Of a stretch of DNA of 64,000 bases, positions 9,417 to 18,276 are shown piece after piece. The notes below the pieces were generated by a model. The model saw nothing but the letters and a program-made list of their open reading frames with translations. It was not told the DNA's origin and did not search any database. The position numbers and the translations under genes are program-made. How positions within the stretch are numbered: the stretch's first letter is position 1; each line of letters starts with the position of its first letter. The DNA is taken from positions 67,189 to 131,188 of the forward strand of contig JBBDLF010000012.1 in assembly GCA_040879025.1 (NCBI GenBank). Direction: 5' to 3'. Source of the stretch: JBBDLF01 sp040879025. Lineage in GTDB: Bacteria > Pseudomonadota > Gammaproteobacteria > Pseudomonadales > Pseudohongiellaceae.

Positions 9417-9932
9417 ATGACTATTGCGGAAAACATTGTAACGGTGAGGGACGCGTCAACGGACGATGCCGCCGCCATCGTCGCCATCTACAATGACTAC
9501 ATCGCGACATCCGTCACCACGTTTGAGGAGCAGCCGGTATCTGCAGCCCGTATGGCGGTGCGGATGGAAACAGTGGCTGGTGCGAACCTCCCCTGGCTGG
9601 TCGGCGAAAGCCCGCAGGGCGTACTCGGCTACTCGTATGCGACACCCTGGAGAAGCCGCAGCGCCTACCGCTTTACGACTGAAACTTCGGTCTACCTGGC
9701 AAAGTCGGCCTGTGCACAGGGGTTGGGCACGAGCTTGTACACCGAATTGTTTGCCAGACTCCGGACCCAGGGTATTCAGGTGGCTATCGGGGGAATTGCC
9801 TTGCCCAATGAAGCCAGCATTGCTTTACATGAGAAAATGGGTATGGTGAAAGTGGCCCATTTCTCGCGCGTGGGGTTCAAATTCGACCGCTGGATTGATG
9901 TGGGATACTGGGAAATCCTGCTTGATTCCTGA
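9417..9932 (+). CDS. GNAT N-acetyltransferase, phosphinothricin-acetyltransferase-like
   Basis: A 171-residue protein starting at ATG 9417, with GGAGG ten bases upstream. The N-terminus VRDASTDDAAAIVAIYNDYI and the region TTFEEQPVS, followed by SVYLAKSACAQGLGTSLY near residue 100 and GGIALPNEASIALHEKMG, match the Pat/Bar-like subfamily. These enzymes acetylate amino groups of phosphinothricin, methionine sulfoximine or related amino-acid analogues. A housekeeping role is as likely as detoxification. The frame extends upstream to 9345 without family resemblance. Confidence 0.87.
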   Translation: MTIAENIVTVRDASTDDAAAIVAIYNDYIATSVTTFEEQPVSAARMAVRMETVAGANLPWLVGESPQGVLGYSYATPWRSRSAYRFTTETSVYLAKSACAQGLGTSLYTELFARLRTQGIQVAIGGIALPNEASIALHEKMGMVKVAHFSRVGFKFDRWIDVGYWEILLDS

Positions 9933-9964
9933 CTTATCCGCAGAGGACTCCGGCACGTCATGAA

Positions 9965-9988
9965 GATGCCACAAGGGATGCCACAAGG
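9965..9988 (+). repeat. Tandem duplication of a 12-bp unit
   Basis: Two perfect head-to-tail copies of GATGCCACAAGG, at 9965-9976 and 9977-9988, lie 21 bp before the ATG of the next gene. The second copy ends in AAGG, too far upstream to be that gene's ribosome-binding site (GAGG at about 9999-10002 fits better). It could be a slippage duplication or a regulatory element in the 5' untranslated region. Confidence 0.6.
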
Positions 9989-10009
9989 AAAGTACGACGA
10001 GGCCAATGA

Positions 10010-10708
10010 ATGAAGCTGCGCCATAGCGCCATTCTGATTACATCACTGCTTTTGCCTGCCGCCTACAGTCAGACAGGTTTGGGTGAACGGGCCGAGGCCC
10101 GGGTTTTTCTCGACGAGGACAACCAGCTTGTTTACTCGGGGCCTCTGGAGGAAGAAGCCACCGCGGAGTTGTTTTCATTGTATGACTCAGCCGCTGTAAA
10201 GCCGACCATGCTGGTCATCAGCAGTGCCGGTGGCGATGTTCAACTGGGTCTCGATATTGGCGAATGGGTGCACGGAAACAAGCTCGACGTGAAGGTGGAC
10301 CAGGGCTGCGCGTCATCCTGTGCCAACTATATTTTTACCGCAGGCAGAAACAAATATCTGCACGAACACTCAGTGCTGGTCTGGCACGGGGGCGCGCTGC
10401 AGGCCGGTCTTGGGGAACAGTCCATCCGCGCGGGATACGGAGAGACCTGGCAGGAATGGCAGGAGCGCGAAGCCCGGTTTTTTGCGCGTATCGGTGTGAA
10501 CCCCGCCATCACCGTGTATGGTCAGGACAAGTATACCTTTTTGGATTATGCCTGGGCTTTTGTGCGGGGAAGGAAAATTGCGGGATTTGATTATTCCGTT
10601 GACGATATGGAGAAGTTCGGGGTATCCAAAGTCCAACTGGTGGATGACGAATGGAACTGGCGGGAGTATAACAACAGCAACGTCATCAGGGTTTCGGTGG
10701 AAGAATAA
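10010..10708 (+). CDS. Exported ClpP/crotonase-fold protein (COG3904-like predicted periplasmic protein)
   Basis: A 232-residue protein with a short signal peptide ending near residue 20 (LLLPAAYSQ). The core resembles the ClpP/crotonase superfamily: LVISSAGGDVQLGLDIGEWV at about 64-83, then VDQGCASSCANYIFTAG at about 95-111, where a Ser sits at the position of the serine-protease nucleophile. The two Cys around it could form a disulfide in the periplasm. Whether it is a protease is unproven. A GAGG site lies about seven bases before the ATG. It may share a transcript with the following alpha/beta hydrolase gene. Confidence 0.65.
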   Translation: MKLRHSAILITSLLLPAAYSQTGLGERAEARVFLDEDNQLVYSGPLEEEATAELFSLYDSAAVKPTMLVISSAGGDVQLGLDIGEWVHGNKLDVKVDQGCASSCANYIFTAGRNKYLHEHSVLVWHGGALQAGLGEQSIRAGYGETWQEWQEREARFFARIGVNPAITVYGQDKYTFLDYAWAFVRGRKIAGFDYSVDDMEKFGVSKVQLVDDEWNWREYNNSNVIRVSVEE

Positions 10709-10771
10709 TCAACCGGTTCAGAGTCGGTCGCCGCGAAGAATCGCAAATTGAATCAAACAAAGAGAATGACT

Positions 10772-11686
10772 ATGACAACAATACTCAGGGAACCTGGCGA
10801 TAGTATCCGGTTTATTCCTGCTCTGGCCCTGCTGTCGGGGCTGGCCTTGTTCATGGCGCTGGCGCCGACCGCGGCAGCTCAGCAGCCGCCCGATTTTGCC
10901 GATGTCATCTATGCCACGGCAGCGGACAAGGAACTGGCACTGGATATCTATCTTCCGGACAATGTGGACTCTCCGCCGTTGGTCGTGCAGGTTCACGGCG
11001 GGGCCTGGCGCGCGCTGACCAAGCATTCGGGTGTGCCCCTGCATTTGCTGCAGGATGGTTTTGCCGTGGCCAGCATCGAATTTCACATGTCCACCGAAGC
11101 GCAGTTTCCGGTGATGGTCCACGACATCAAGGGAGCCATCCGCTGGTTGCGAACCCACGCTGACGACTACGGATATAACGCCGAGCGCATCGCGATTACC
11201 GGACAGTCATCCGGCGCTCATCTCGCCACGCTGGTTGGCGTGACCAACGGGCATCGTGAACTTGAAGGCGACGTGGGCGGCAACAATGCGGAATCATCCG
11301 ATGTACAGGCTATTATTGCCTACTATGGCGCCTTTGACCTGACCACAATTCTCGACCAATCCACTCCGTTTGGACTGGCTTTGCGCGAACCGGCATTACG
11401 TGCGCTGTTAGGCGCGACACCGGAAGAAAATCCGGATATTGCCCGCCTGGCCAGTCCGGTGTATCACGTTGACCAAAACGATCCGCCATTGCTGTTGTTC
11501 CATGGCGACAGAGATCCGCAAATGCCGGTCAATCAGTCGCTACAGCTTGAGGGCGCCTACCTTGATCTGGGCCTGGATGTGAAGTTTGATGCCGTGCATG
11601 GGGCAGCACATGGTGGCCCGGAATTCTACGATGAAACGCATCTGCCGCCGGTGATCGAGTTTCTGGACCGTACGATTAAGAATTGA
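10772..11686 (+). CDS. Exported alpha/beta hydrolase (esterase, BD-FAE/HSL-like)
   Basis: About 304 residues from ATG 10772, chosen because AAAGAGA lies at proper distance upstream; ATG 10766 and TTG 10748 are alternatives. A hydrophobic N-terminal segment (ALALLSGLALFMALAPTAAAQQ) is a signal peptide. The oxyanion-hole motif VQVHGGAW is near residue 75, the nucleophile elbow GQSSGAH near 146, the acid in FHGDRDPQMP near 247, and the His in AAHGGPE near 281. The full catalytic triad indicates a carboxyl or acyl esterase acting outside the cytoplasm. The natural substrate is unknown. Confidence 0.85.
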   Translation: MTTILREPGDSIRFIPALALLSGLALFMALAPTAAAQQPPDFADVIYATAADKELALDIYLPDNVDSPPLVVQVHGGAWRALTKHSGVPLHLLQDGFAVASIEFHMSTEAQFPVMVHDIKGAIRWLRTHADDYGYNAERIAITGQSSGAHLATLVGVTNGHRELEGDVGGNNAESSDVQAIIAYYGAFDLTTILDQSTPFGLALREPALRALLGATPEENPDIARLASPVYHVDQNDPPLLLFHGDRDPQMPVNQSLQLEGAYLDLGLDVKFDAVHGAAHGGPEFYDETHLPPVIEFLDRTIKN

Positions 11687-11760
11687 GGTTTAGCGGGATA
11701 AAGTTTGGTTTATTCGTTGAAATTGATGCCTGGTGGTATCAATAGTCAGGCTATAACAGC

Positions 11761-12312
11761 ATGAAAAGCCTGTTGCGCACATTGCTGTTTGTTGCATTGG
11801 CCACCACGCTGGCTGCATGCTCGGCCATCGGCACTGTGGAGAACTGGCCTGAAATCCTTCCCGACAGGGAATACTTTGTCCAGGCCTATGCAGAGGATTC
11901 CGCCAATCAGCGACTACAGACGGAAGAGGAGTATCTGGACTGGATTGTGCGCTTTTATGAAGGTTCGCTGACCATGCCGCTGGGCTGGAACGATCTCACG
12001 CCCGCCCTGCTTTACAATCTCAACGCACGACAGGGTGAACTGGTGGCGGACAAACGCAAGGAACTGGGCATATTGATTGCGGCCGAGTGGGCCAAACATA
12101 ACGATATCCGGCTTATCAATACTGAAATGTTGAGTCTGTGGGGTTCGGTTATGGAAATTCCCGCAGGGCCGCCATTGCGTATAGCCGCGATTGAGCAGAT
12201 CATTACCGACGCGCGGGCGCTACTCAGCAAAGCGCTCTTTCCCCGGCACATTACCGAGCAGCGGTATGAGCGGAAACTGGGCCTCTCGTTCGAGGACCAA
12301 TGGGAATTCTAG
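11761..12312 (+). CDS. Hypothetical lipoprotein
   Basis: A 183-residue protein with a type II signal peptide whose lipobox is LAAC, making Cys20 the lipidation site. The rest is soluble, rich in charged residues and mostly helical in appearance, with no cysteine pairs or recognisable domain. Residue 21 is Ser, not Asp, so by the +2 rule outer-membrane sorting is expected. Its last 13 bases overlap the open frame of the zinc-finger gene, although the better start of that gene lies after the stop. Function unknown. Confidence 0.65.
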   Translation: MKSLLRTLLFVALATTLAACSAIGTVENWPEILPDREYFVQAYAEDSANQRLQTEEEYLDWIVRFYEGSLTMPLGWNDLTPALLYNLNARQGELVADKRKELGILIAAEWAKHNDIRLINTEMLSLWGSVMEIPAGPPLRIAAIEQIITDARALLSKALFPRHITEQRYERKLGLSFEDQWEF

Positions 12313-12338
12313 CCCGGACTATTGAACCGGAGACATCA

Positions 12339-12677
12339 GTGGAAAAATCAGAAGCCGAACAGTATCGCCAGCGCCTTCTCGACCTGAGGGTCGAACTGGA
12401 ACGTATCCAGGAGTCCTCAAAGAATGCGTCGGCAACAGTTGAACTCGATCAGACCAGCGTCGGTCGTCTTTCCCGGATGGATGCAATGCAGGTGCAGCAA
12501 ATGGCCAAGGCGACCGAGCGGCGCCGCCAGCATCAGATTGACCGCATAGAAGGTGCGCTGAGGCGGATCAGCGCTGGCGATTTTGGGTATTGTTACGTGT
12601 GCGAAGGCGAGATTGAAGCGAAGCGGATTTCAGCGGATCCGACCATCACACGTTGCATGAAGTGTGTGGACGATTGA
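12339..12677 (+). CDS. DksA/TraR-type C4 zinc-finger protein
   Basis: A 112-residue protein with a coiled-coil-like N-terminal half (EQYRQRLLDLRVELERIQES) and a C-terminal four-cysteine zinc finger, CYVC at about 85-88 and CMKC near 107-110. Such proteins enter the RNA polymerase secondary channel and modulate transcription, often with ppGpp; small family members may act elsewhere. The open frame begins at ATG 12300, but GTG 12339 has GGAG six bases upstream and avoids overlap with the preceding gene, so it is favoured. A second family member lies at 44568. Confidence 0.85.
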   Translation: MEKSEAEQYRQRLLDLRVELERIQESSKNASATVELDQTSVGRLSRMDAMQVQQMAKATERRRQHQIDRIEGALRRISAGDFGYCYVCEGEIEAKRISADPTITRCMKCVDD

Positions 12678-12711
12678 CGGCTCGAGATCATGGTGCAATG
12701 AAGGAGACGAA

Positions 12712-13206
12712 ATGAAGAAAAGCAATTATGTGTTAGTGACGGCCATGTTTGTATTGTTTGGTGGGGGGCTTGTGTGGGCGCAAAACACTGGTACTCCCGC
12801 CCCGTTGACCGGCCGGGACTATGAAGAAATCAAGGCGCTGTACGCGCGGTATAACCAGGGCAGTGATTTCCGCGACACCGAATTGTTCCTGTCGGCGTTT
12901 GCCGAAGATGCCGTAATGACGCGCGGCGGCCGGGATATCGTCGGCATGGATGCATTGCGGGCCGATCGCGCTGAACGGTATCAGGGAGAAACAGGTGATG
13001 TTGGCCGGCGCCATCTGAACGGAAGTTATCTGATCACGCCGACCGAACAGGGAGCGTTCAGCCGTACCTACTGGTTCTTGCTGGACGTGACCGTTCGCCC
13101 CTCGACAGTGGTCGCGTCGGGCTATTACGAGGATAATTTTGTACGCACTGAAGCGGGCTGGCGTATCGGGCATCGAACTCTCTTCAGCGACAGTGCGGGT
13201 CAGTAG
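12712..13206 (+). CDS. Exported SnoaL/NTF2-like protein
   Basis: 164 residues from ATG 12712, which follows AAGGAG by a standard gap. It has a signal peptide to about residue 23 (VLFGGGLVWAQ). The mature part matches the NTF2-like cone fold: a helical start (DYEEIKALYARYNQGSDFRD), TELFLSAFAEDAVMTRGG, and the closing strand GYYEDNFVRTEAGWRIGHRTL. Members bind or transform small hydrophobic molecules. No specific ligand can be assigned. It begins 34 bp after the zinc-finger gene. Confidence 0.75.
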   Translation: MKKSNYVLVTAMFVLFGGGLVWAQNTGTPAPLTGRDYEEIKALYARYNQGSDFRDTELFLSAFAEDAVMTRGGRDIVGMDALRADRAERYQGETGDVGRRHLNGSYLITPTEQGAFSRTYWFLLDVTVRPSTVVASGYYEDNFVRTEAGWRIGHRTLFSDSAGQ

Positions 13207-13369
13207 CGGCAGTGTGACCGTTCTGTGAGCTGCGTTGTGACTCGTGATGCAGTCGCATCGTGATCACCCGTGTCTCATTTATTTTTTTCAGACTCTTCGC
13301 AGTGGGGTTTGTTGACCAGCAGTGTTAGGAAGTTTATTCTCGTGCAGACTTGGTTAACCGGCAGAGATT

Positions 13370-16276
13370 ATGAGCTTCTGGCACTTCTCGCCTCACACTG
13401 CGGAGCTGGGCACCCCAATTGTCGGCAGTTATAATTGGCCGCTCCTGATCCTTTCCATTGCCATAGCCTGCTTCGCGGGCTATACCGCATTGTCGATTGT
13501 AAATCGCATTATTGCTTCAACTGACCGGCTGGCCAGAGCGTATTGGCTGCTTGCCGGTGCCAGCGCGATGGGTTGCGGCATCTGGGCCATGCACTTCACC
13601 GGAATGCTGGCATTCAGCCTGCCTATTACTGTCCGTTATGAACTGGGCGTGACATTGTTGTCTGTGGTACCTGCTATTCTGGCGAGCGGAGCGGCATTGT
13701 ATTTCATAGCTCAGCCGGAACTGGGGTGGTGGCGGCTTCAGTCAGGCGCCCTGTTGATGGCGCTGGGCATTGGCGCAATGCACTACACCGGGATGGAAGG
13801 AATGCATATCCAGGGGATAATGCATTACAACTTCGTTCTGTTCTGTTTGTCGATCGTCGTGGCGCATTTGCTTTCCATGGCTGCGATATACATACGCTTC
13901 ATGATGAGTGCCCGATTTTCCCCGTCAAAATTCTGGGTCACACTCGTTGCTGCCATCGTCATGGGAAATGCTGTCGCAGGGATGCACTACACTGCAATGG
14001 CGGCTGCCAGGTTCTATCCCGGTACTGAGTCGGCGCTTCTGGCTGGTGAATTTTCCAATTTATCCATGGGCACCACAATCAGTGGCTTTTCAATACTGAT
14101 TCTGTTTCTGGCTATGCTGGCTACTCGTATAGACCAGCGAATCACCGAATCGGAGTTGGGGCGGCGGATTCAGGAATCGCGCGCCGATACCATTTTGAAA
14201 ACCACCGCTGACGGAATTCTGGCTCTTGATGGCGAAGGTCTTGTGCTGTCCTGTAATCCGGCGGCCGAGACTATTTTCGGCGCCAATTACAATGACATCA
14301 TCGGTAAACCTATTGGTGTTCTGGTACCGGGATTCCAGTTGCCAGGTCGAAGTGCAAGCGAAGTAGATTCTGAATCCATACGAAACGCCTCACGCGACAT
14401 AATTGAAGTGTCGGGTTGTCGTACGGACGGCAGCCGGTTCCCGCTGGAAATGTCCATGAACTCGATGCCCGAGGCGGATTCGGAAATCGTCGTAATCAGC
14501 CTTCGGGATATGACAGAACGTCACCGGGCGCGGGAGGCAATCAGACGAACAGAGGAACGTTTGAGAATTGTTGCGCAAGCTACAACGGATGCGATATGGG
14601 ACTGGGATCTGATCGCGGGTTCGGTCTGGTGGAACGAGGGCATCCAGACACTTTTCGGTTACAGTATCGATGAAGTTGAACCGGATTCCCGCTCCTGGTC
14701 AAAACACATTTATGCCGAAGACAAAGACCGCGTTCTGAATGCGATTACTACAGCAATACAAGACAGTGCACGGGAATGGACTGAAGAGTATCGCTTCGTC
14801 AGGAAGGACGGCTCCATCGCCCATGTTCTTGACCGGGGGTTCGTGATTCGCGACGGTAGCGGCAAGGCTATTCGGATGGTGGGTGGCATGAGCGATGTCA
14901 CCGCACGTAAAGAGGCCGAGGCGGAAATTGAATTTCTGGCGTTTTATGACTCACTTACCGGACTGCCCAACCGGATATTACTGCAGGACCGTTTGAAACA
15001 CGCGCTCGCTGCCTGTGCTCGCAATAAGGAACACGGCAGCCTTATGTTTCTGGATCTCGACGCCTTCAAGACACTGAATGACACCTTCGGCCACAACACC
15101 GGCGACAAGTTTCTGCAAAAGGTGGCCAAATGTCTCGAAGGTTGTGTGCGGGAAGCCGACACGGTAGCGCGCCTGGGTGGCGATGAATTTGTAATCGTGC
15201 TTGAAAATCTTGGGCTTGAGGCTGATGAAGCAGCAGCCAATGCCCGGCTGTTTGCCAACAAGATTCTCGAGACATTTCAAACGCCGTTTGTGTTGAATAA
15301 CAACGAACACTACACCACTCCCAGTATCGGTATTACGCTGTTTAACCATCGAAGGATCAGTGTCGATGAATTGCTTAAGCAGGCGGATATCGCCATGTAC
15401 CAATCCAAGGCGGAAGGTGGCAATACGCTGCGCTTCTATGATCCCGAGATGCAAGCCAGGATAAGTTCGCGGGTCACGCTGGAGAAAGAACTGCGTGAGG
15501 CGATAGGCAATGACGAATTTGTTTTGCACTACCAACCCCAGGTGGATGCAGACAAGAAGGTTTTTGGCGCTGAAGCGCTGGTGCGCTGGCAGCATCCGGA
15601 TCGCGGTCTTGTCCTGCCCCTGGAGTTTATTCCACTGACTGAGGATACCGGACTCATTCATCCATTGGGTCACTGGATTCTGGAAACGGCATGTTGCCAA
15701 CTTGTCGCCTGGGAGACCCGGCCGGAAACCAGGGATTTTGTACTGGCGGTGAATGTCAGTGCACATCAGTTTCGGCATCCTGATTTTGTACAACAGGTGA
15801 GGACCGTGCTTGAGCGCACAGGCGCCAACCCGCACCGATTGAAGATTGAGCTGACCGAAAACGTGCTGATATCCCAAATCGAAGATGCGGTAGCCAAAAT
15901 GTCCTTGCTCAAGTCCGACGGGGTTGGATTTTCGCTGGACGATTTCGGTACCGGATATTCTTCACTTAACTATCTGAAGCGGCTACCGCTGGAACAGCTC
16001 AAGATCGACAAGTCGTTTGTCAACGATATACCGACCAACGCGAATGACGCTGCGCTGGCATGCATGATCATAGCCCTTGCCCGGCTATTGATGCTGACTG
16101 ACATAGCCGAAGGGGTGGAAACTGAAGAACAAAGACAATTTCTGGTTCAGCAGGGATGCAAGGGTTATCAAGGATATTTATTCAGCAAACCTCTTCCGAT
16201 TGATGAGTTTGAAGCACTGCTTTTCGGCGATCGGAGTCGGACCGCCGTACGGGGTCGGACCGCCGTAACGCCTTGA
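13370..16276 (+). CDS. MHYT-PAS-PAS-GGDEF-EAL membrane sensor for c-di-GMP turnover
   Basis: A 968-residue inner-membrane protein. The N-terminal MHYT domain contains AMHFTGM, AMHYTGM and GMHYTAM near residues 72, 136 and 204, motifs proposed to bind a metal for sensing O2, CO or NO. Two PAS domains follow (about 270-390 and 400-515). The diguanylate cyclase domain carries an intact RLGGDEF near 601-607, and the EAL phosphodiesterase domain has EALVRW near 733 and DDFGTGYSSL near 857, so both activities are formally possible. No strong ribosome-binding site precedes ATG 13370. The C-terminal tail after the EAL domain includes a short duplication. No partner genes adjoin it. Confidence 0.93.
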   Translation: MSFWHFSPHTAELGTPIVGSYNWPLLILSIAIACFAGYTALSIVNRIIASTDRLARAYWLLAGASAMGCGIWAMHFTGMLAFSLPITVRYELGVTLLSVVPAILASGAALYFIAQPELGWWRLQSGALLMALGIGAMHYTGMEGMHIQGIMHYNFVLFCLSIVVAHLLSMAAIYIRFMMSARFSPSKFWVTLVAAIVMGNAVAGMHYTAMAAARFYPGTESALLAGEFSNLSMGTTISGFSILILFLAMLATRIDQRITESELGRRIQESRADTILKTTADGILALDGEGLVLSCNPAAETIFGANYNDIIGKPIGVLVPGFQLPGRSASEVDSESIRNASRDIIEVSGCRTDGSRFPLEMSMNSMPEADSEIVVISLRDMTERHRAREAIRRTEERLRIVAQATTDAIWDWDLIAGSVWWNEGIQTLFGYSIDEVEPDSRSWSKHIYAEDKDRVLNAITTAIQDSAREWTEEYRFVRKDGSIAHVLDRGFVIRDGSGKAIRMVGGMSDVTARKEAEAEIEFLAFYDSLTGLPNRILLQDRLKHALAACARNKEHGSLMFLDLDAFKTLNDTFGHNTGDKFLQKVAKCLEGCVREADTVARLGGDEFVIVLENLGLEADEAAANARLFANKILETFQTPFVLNNNEHYTTPSIGITLFNHRRISVDELLKQADIAMYQSKAEGGNTLRFYDPEMQARISSRVTLEKELREAIGNDEFVLHYQPQVDADKKVFGAEALVRWQHPDRGLVLPLEFIPLTEDTGLIHPLGHWILETACCQLVAWETRPETRDFVLAVNVSAHQFRHPDFVQQVRTVLERTGANPHRLKIELTENVLISQIEDAVAKMSLLKSDGVGFSLDDFGTGYSSLNYLKRLPLEQLKIDKSFVNDIPTNANDAALACMIIALARLLMLTDIAEGVETEEQRQFLVQQGCKGYQGYLFSKPLPIDEFEALLFGDRSRTAVRGRTAVTP
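16236..16267 (+). repeat. Short in-frame direct repeat at the end of the GGDEF-EAL gene
   Basis: Two perfect copies of GTCGGACCGCCGTA at 16236-16249 and 16254-16267 with an 18-bp period, giving the repeated peptide RTAV-RG-RTAV at the extreme C-terminus. The period is a multiple of three, so the frame is kept. Probably a recent slippage duplication without functional importance. Confidence 0.6.
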
Positions 16277-16472
16277 AATCCAGCAGATTCAAGTGTTATT
16301 GGTTTGAGAAAAAAGCTTAAATTGCCATTTATGGGGCAAGAATCATAGCGCTAGGCTGTATTATTCCCGGCCGGTTTCCGAAATCCTAAACGCTTCCATT
16401 TGGGGCTGAAATTCAGGATCTAAACTAGTGAGATGCGGGTCTTGTGGACAAAAAATATGAAAAAACAGATGC

Positions 16473-16913
16473 TTACAGTGGTCCGACCCTGGGGATTTCT
16501 CGCATGATGTCGAGCCAGCACTGCATGGGTTTGCGTCCGGCGCGGCTGAATACAGCATCGAGTTGCTGCATTTGTATCCGCGTGAGCTGTCGCTCCAGTT
16601 TGCGCCCTTCAGGGCTTAGGGTGAGTTGCTTGATGCGCCGGTCCTCGGTGGACATTTCGGTATTCACCAACCCCTGATCCACCAATACCCGCAGAGGGCC
16701 ATTCAGTGCCTGTTTGCTGACCGCCAGCACGCTGAGCAGGGCATTCACGCTGATATGGGGATTGCGGCCCACAAAATAGAGAATTCTGTGGTGAACCCGC
16801 CCCAGAGATCTTTCCTGCAGCACCCGGTCCGGTCCCGCGGTAAACGAGCGGTAGGCAAAATAAAATTGCTCAATTGCCTCCATTAAATCTTCATTTTTTA
16901 TTATGTCAACCAT
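16473..16913 (-). CDS. MarR family transcriptional regulator
   Basis: 146 residues with a winged-helix core: HHRILYFVGRNPHISVNALLSVLAVSKQALNGPLRVLVDQGLV followed by the wing STEDRRIKQLTLSPEGR. Such dimers bind palindromes of about 17 bp and release them when a ligand is bound. It is transcribed away from the aminotransferase gene, and the intergenic region holds two related palindromes, one covering its own start codon. This fits autoregulation plus control of the aminotransferase. The effector is unknown. Confidence 0.88.
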   Translation of the reverse strand: MVDIIKNEDLMEAIEQFYFAYRSFTAGPDRVLQERSLGRVHHRILYFVGRNPHISVNALLSVLAVSKQALNGPLRVLVDQGLVNTEMSTEDRRIKQLTLSPEGRKLERQLTRIQMQQLDAVFSRAGRKPMQCWLDIMREIPRVGPL

Positions 16914-16970
16914 ATTGACTTAGATCTCCATCGGTCCTACACTTGGCTCGTTAGGTAAACTATATTGACC
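16904..16970. promoter_or_regulatory. Two candidate MarR operators exactly 50 bp apart
   Basis: TGTCAACCATATTGACT at 16904-16920 and GGTAAACTATATTGACC at 16954-16970 align without gaps. Both are imperfect dyads of the form GTnAAC-n-ATATTGAC; in the first copy GTCAA and TTGAC are exact inverted arms. The first covers the start codon of the MarR gene and the second lies about 70 bp before the aminotransferase ATG. A spacing of 50 bp is close to five helical turns, so dimers would sit on roughly the same DNA face. Confidence 0.6.
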
Positions 16971-17038
16971 TTTATCCCTGCTTTCAAGGCCAATCTCAGG
17001 CATTTTAACCCTGAACGAGTACAGTGGAGGCACCAAAA

Positions 17039-18262
17039 ATGACCCGGTTGTCCCATAGAGTTACTGATTTGCATCCATCACCTATCCGCGAGATTCTATC
17101 AGTTATAGATCGCCCGCAGATGGTTTCATTTGCCGGTGGCCTGCCCGCCCCGGAAACGTTTATTCATCCAGATCTCACTTGTCTGCCGGAGGCATACCTG
17201 CAGTACGGGCCGTCTGAAGGGGAAGAAGAACTGCGTACACTCATCTGCAGCGATCTGGCGAAGACGGGGCTGCATTGCAACCCGTCACAGATCCTGATTC
17301 TCTCGGGCTCGCAGCAGGGCATTGACCTGGTCGCCAAATTGTTCATCGATCCCGGCACCGTGGTGGCGGTGGAATCTCCCACCTACCTGGCCGCGCTGCA
17401 GGTATTTCGCTTTTTCGGCGCCCGGTTTGTGCCATTGAACTCTGCCAAAGCGCCGCAAAATTCCGGTGGTACAAGCAAACCGGCGTTGATGTATACGATT
17501 CCCACGTTCCAAAACCCAACTGGAAAGTGTTATACACGCGCGGAACGCGCCGCCCTGGCGGAACTCTGTGATGAGCAGGGTATTCCCCTGTTTGAGGATG
17601 ATCCGTACCGCGACCTCGTTTACCAGGATTGCGAACGCACCCCGGTTTGCGCGATGGTAGAGGAGGGTTCATGGATATATCAGGGTTCATTTTCGAAGAC
17701 ACTGGCACCGGGACTACGCCTGGGTTACCTGGCCTGCTCGCCCGACCTGGTGCCATACCTGACCCGGCTCAAACAGGCGGCGGACCTGCACAGTAATCGT
17801 CTCAGCCAGTGGCTGGTAATGCAGCACCTGACCGATCCCGCCCGGGACGCAAGGATGAAAAAGCTGGTAGAGACCTACCGCATTAAACGCAACCGGTTTG
17901 CCGATTTGCTGGATAAATATTTCGGCGAGCTGGCGCAGTGGGACATTCCGCGCGGTGGCCTGTTTTTCTGGCTGAAGTTGAACCGGAAGCTCGATACACG
18001 CGCCTTGCTGACGGCGGCAATCGAGGAGAATGTGGCGTTTATGCCTGGTGAGTTGTTTTTCCCCGAGTCATTGACTGAAGCCACCGCACCGCAAGGTTAT
18101 CTGCGACTTAATTTCAGTCACGCACCGCTGCGGGACGCTGAGCGAGGACTGCGGATACTTTCACGCCTGGTCAGTGCAAAGGGCGAGGCCGCCGTGGTTC
18201 GTGTGGCATCGCCGGTCAGCCGGGTGCGGAGTCCGGACAAATTTGCACCGGCCGGTTGTTGA
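17039..18262 (+). CDS. PLP-dependent aminotransferase (class I/II, 2-aminoadipate transaminase-like)
   Basis: 407 residues from ATG 17039, with GGAGG nine bases upstream; the GTG at 17024 overlaps that site and is less likely. Fold-type I features are FAGGLPAPETF near the start, NPTGK near 159, EDDPYRDL near 187 and the cofactor Lys in GSFSKTLAPGLRLGY near 219. It resembles the LysN/ARO8 group that lacks the GntR domain of MocR regulators. Likely substrates are aminoadipate, aromatic or branched amino acids. It is divergent from, and probably controlled by, the adjacent MarR regulator. The C-terminal 20 residues look like an unconserved tail. Confidence 0.85.
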   Translation: MTRLSHRVTDLHPSPIREILSVIDRPQMVSFAGGLPAPETFIHPDLTCLPEAYLQYGPSEGEEELRTLICSDLAKTGLHCNPSQILILSGSQQGIDLVAKLFIDPGTVVAVESPTYLAALQVFRFFGARFVPLNSAKAPQNSGGTSKPALMYTIPTFQNPTGKCYTRAERAALAELCDEQGIPLFEDDPYRDLVYQDCERTPVCAMVEEGSWIYQGSFSKTLAPGLRLGYLACSPDLVPYLTRLKQAADLHSNRLSQWLVMQHLTDPARDARMKKLVETYRIKRNRFADLLDKYFGELAQWDIPRGGLFFWLKLNRKLDTRALLTAAIEENVAFMPGELFFPESLTEATAPQGYLRLNFSHAPLRDAERGLRILSRLVSAKGEAAVVRVASPVSRVRSPDKFAPAGC

Positions 18263-18276
18263 AAACCCGGCTTGTG

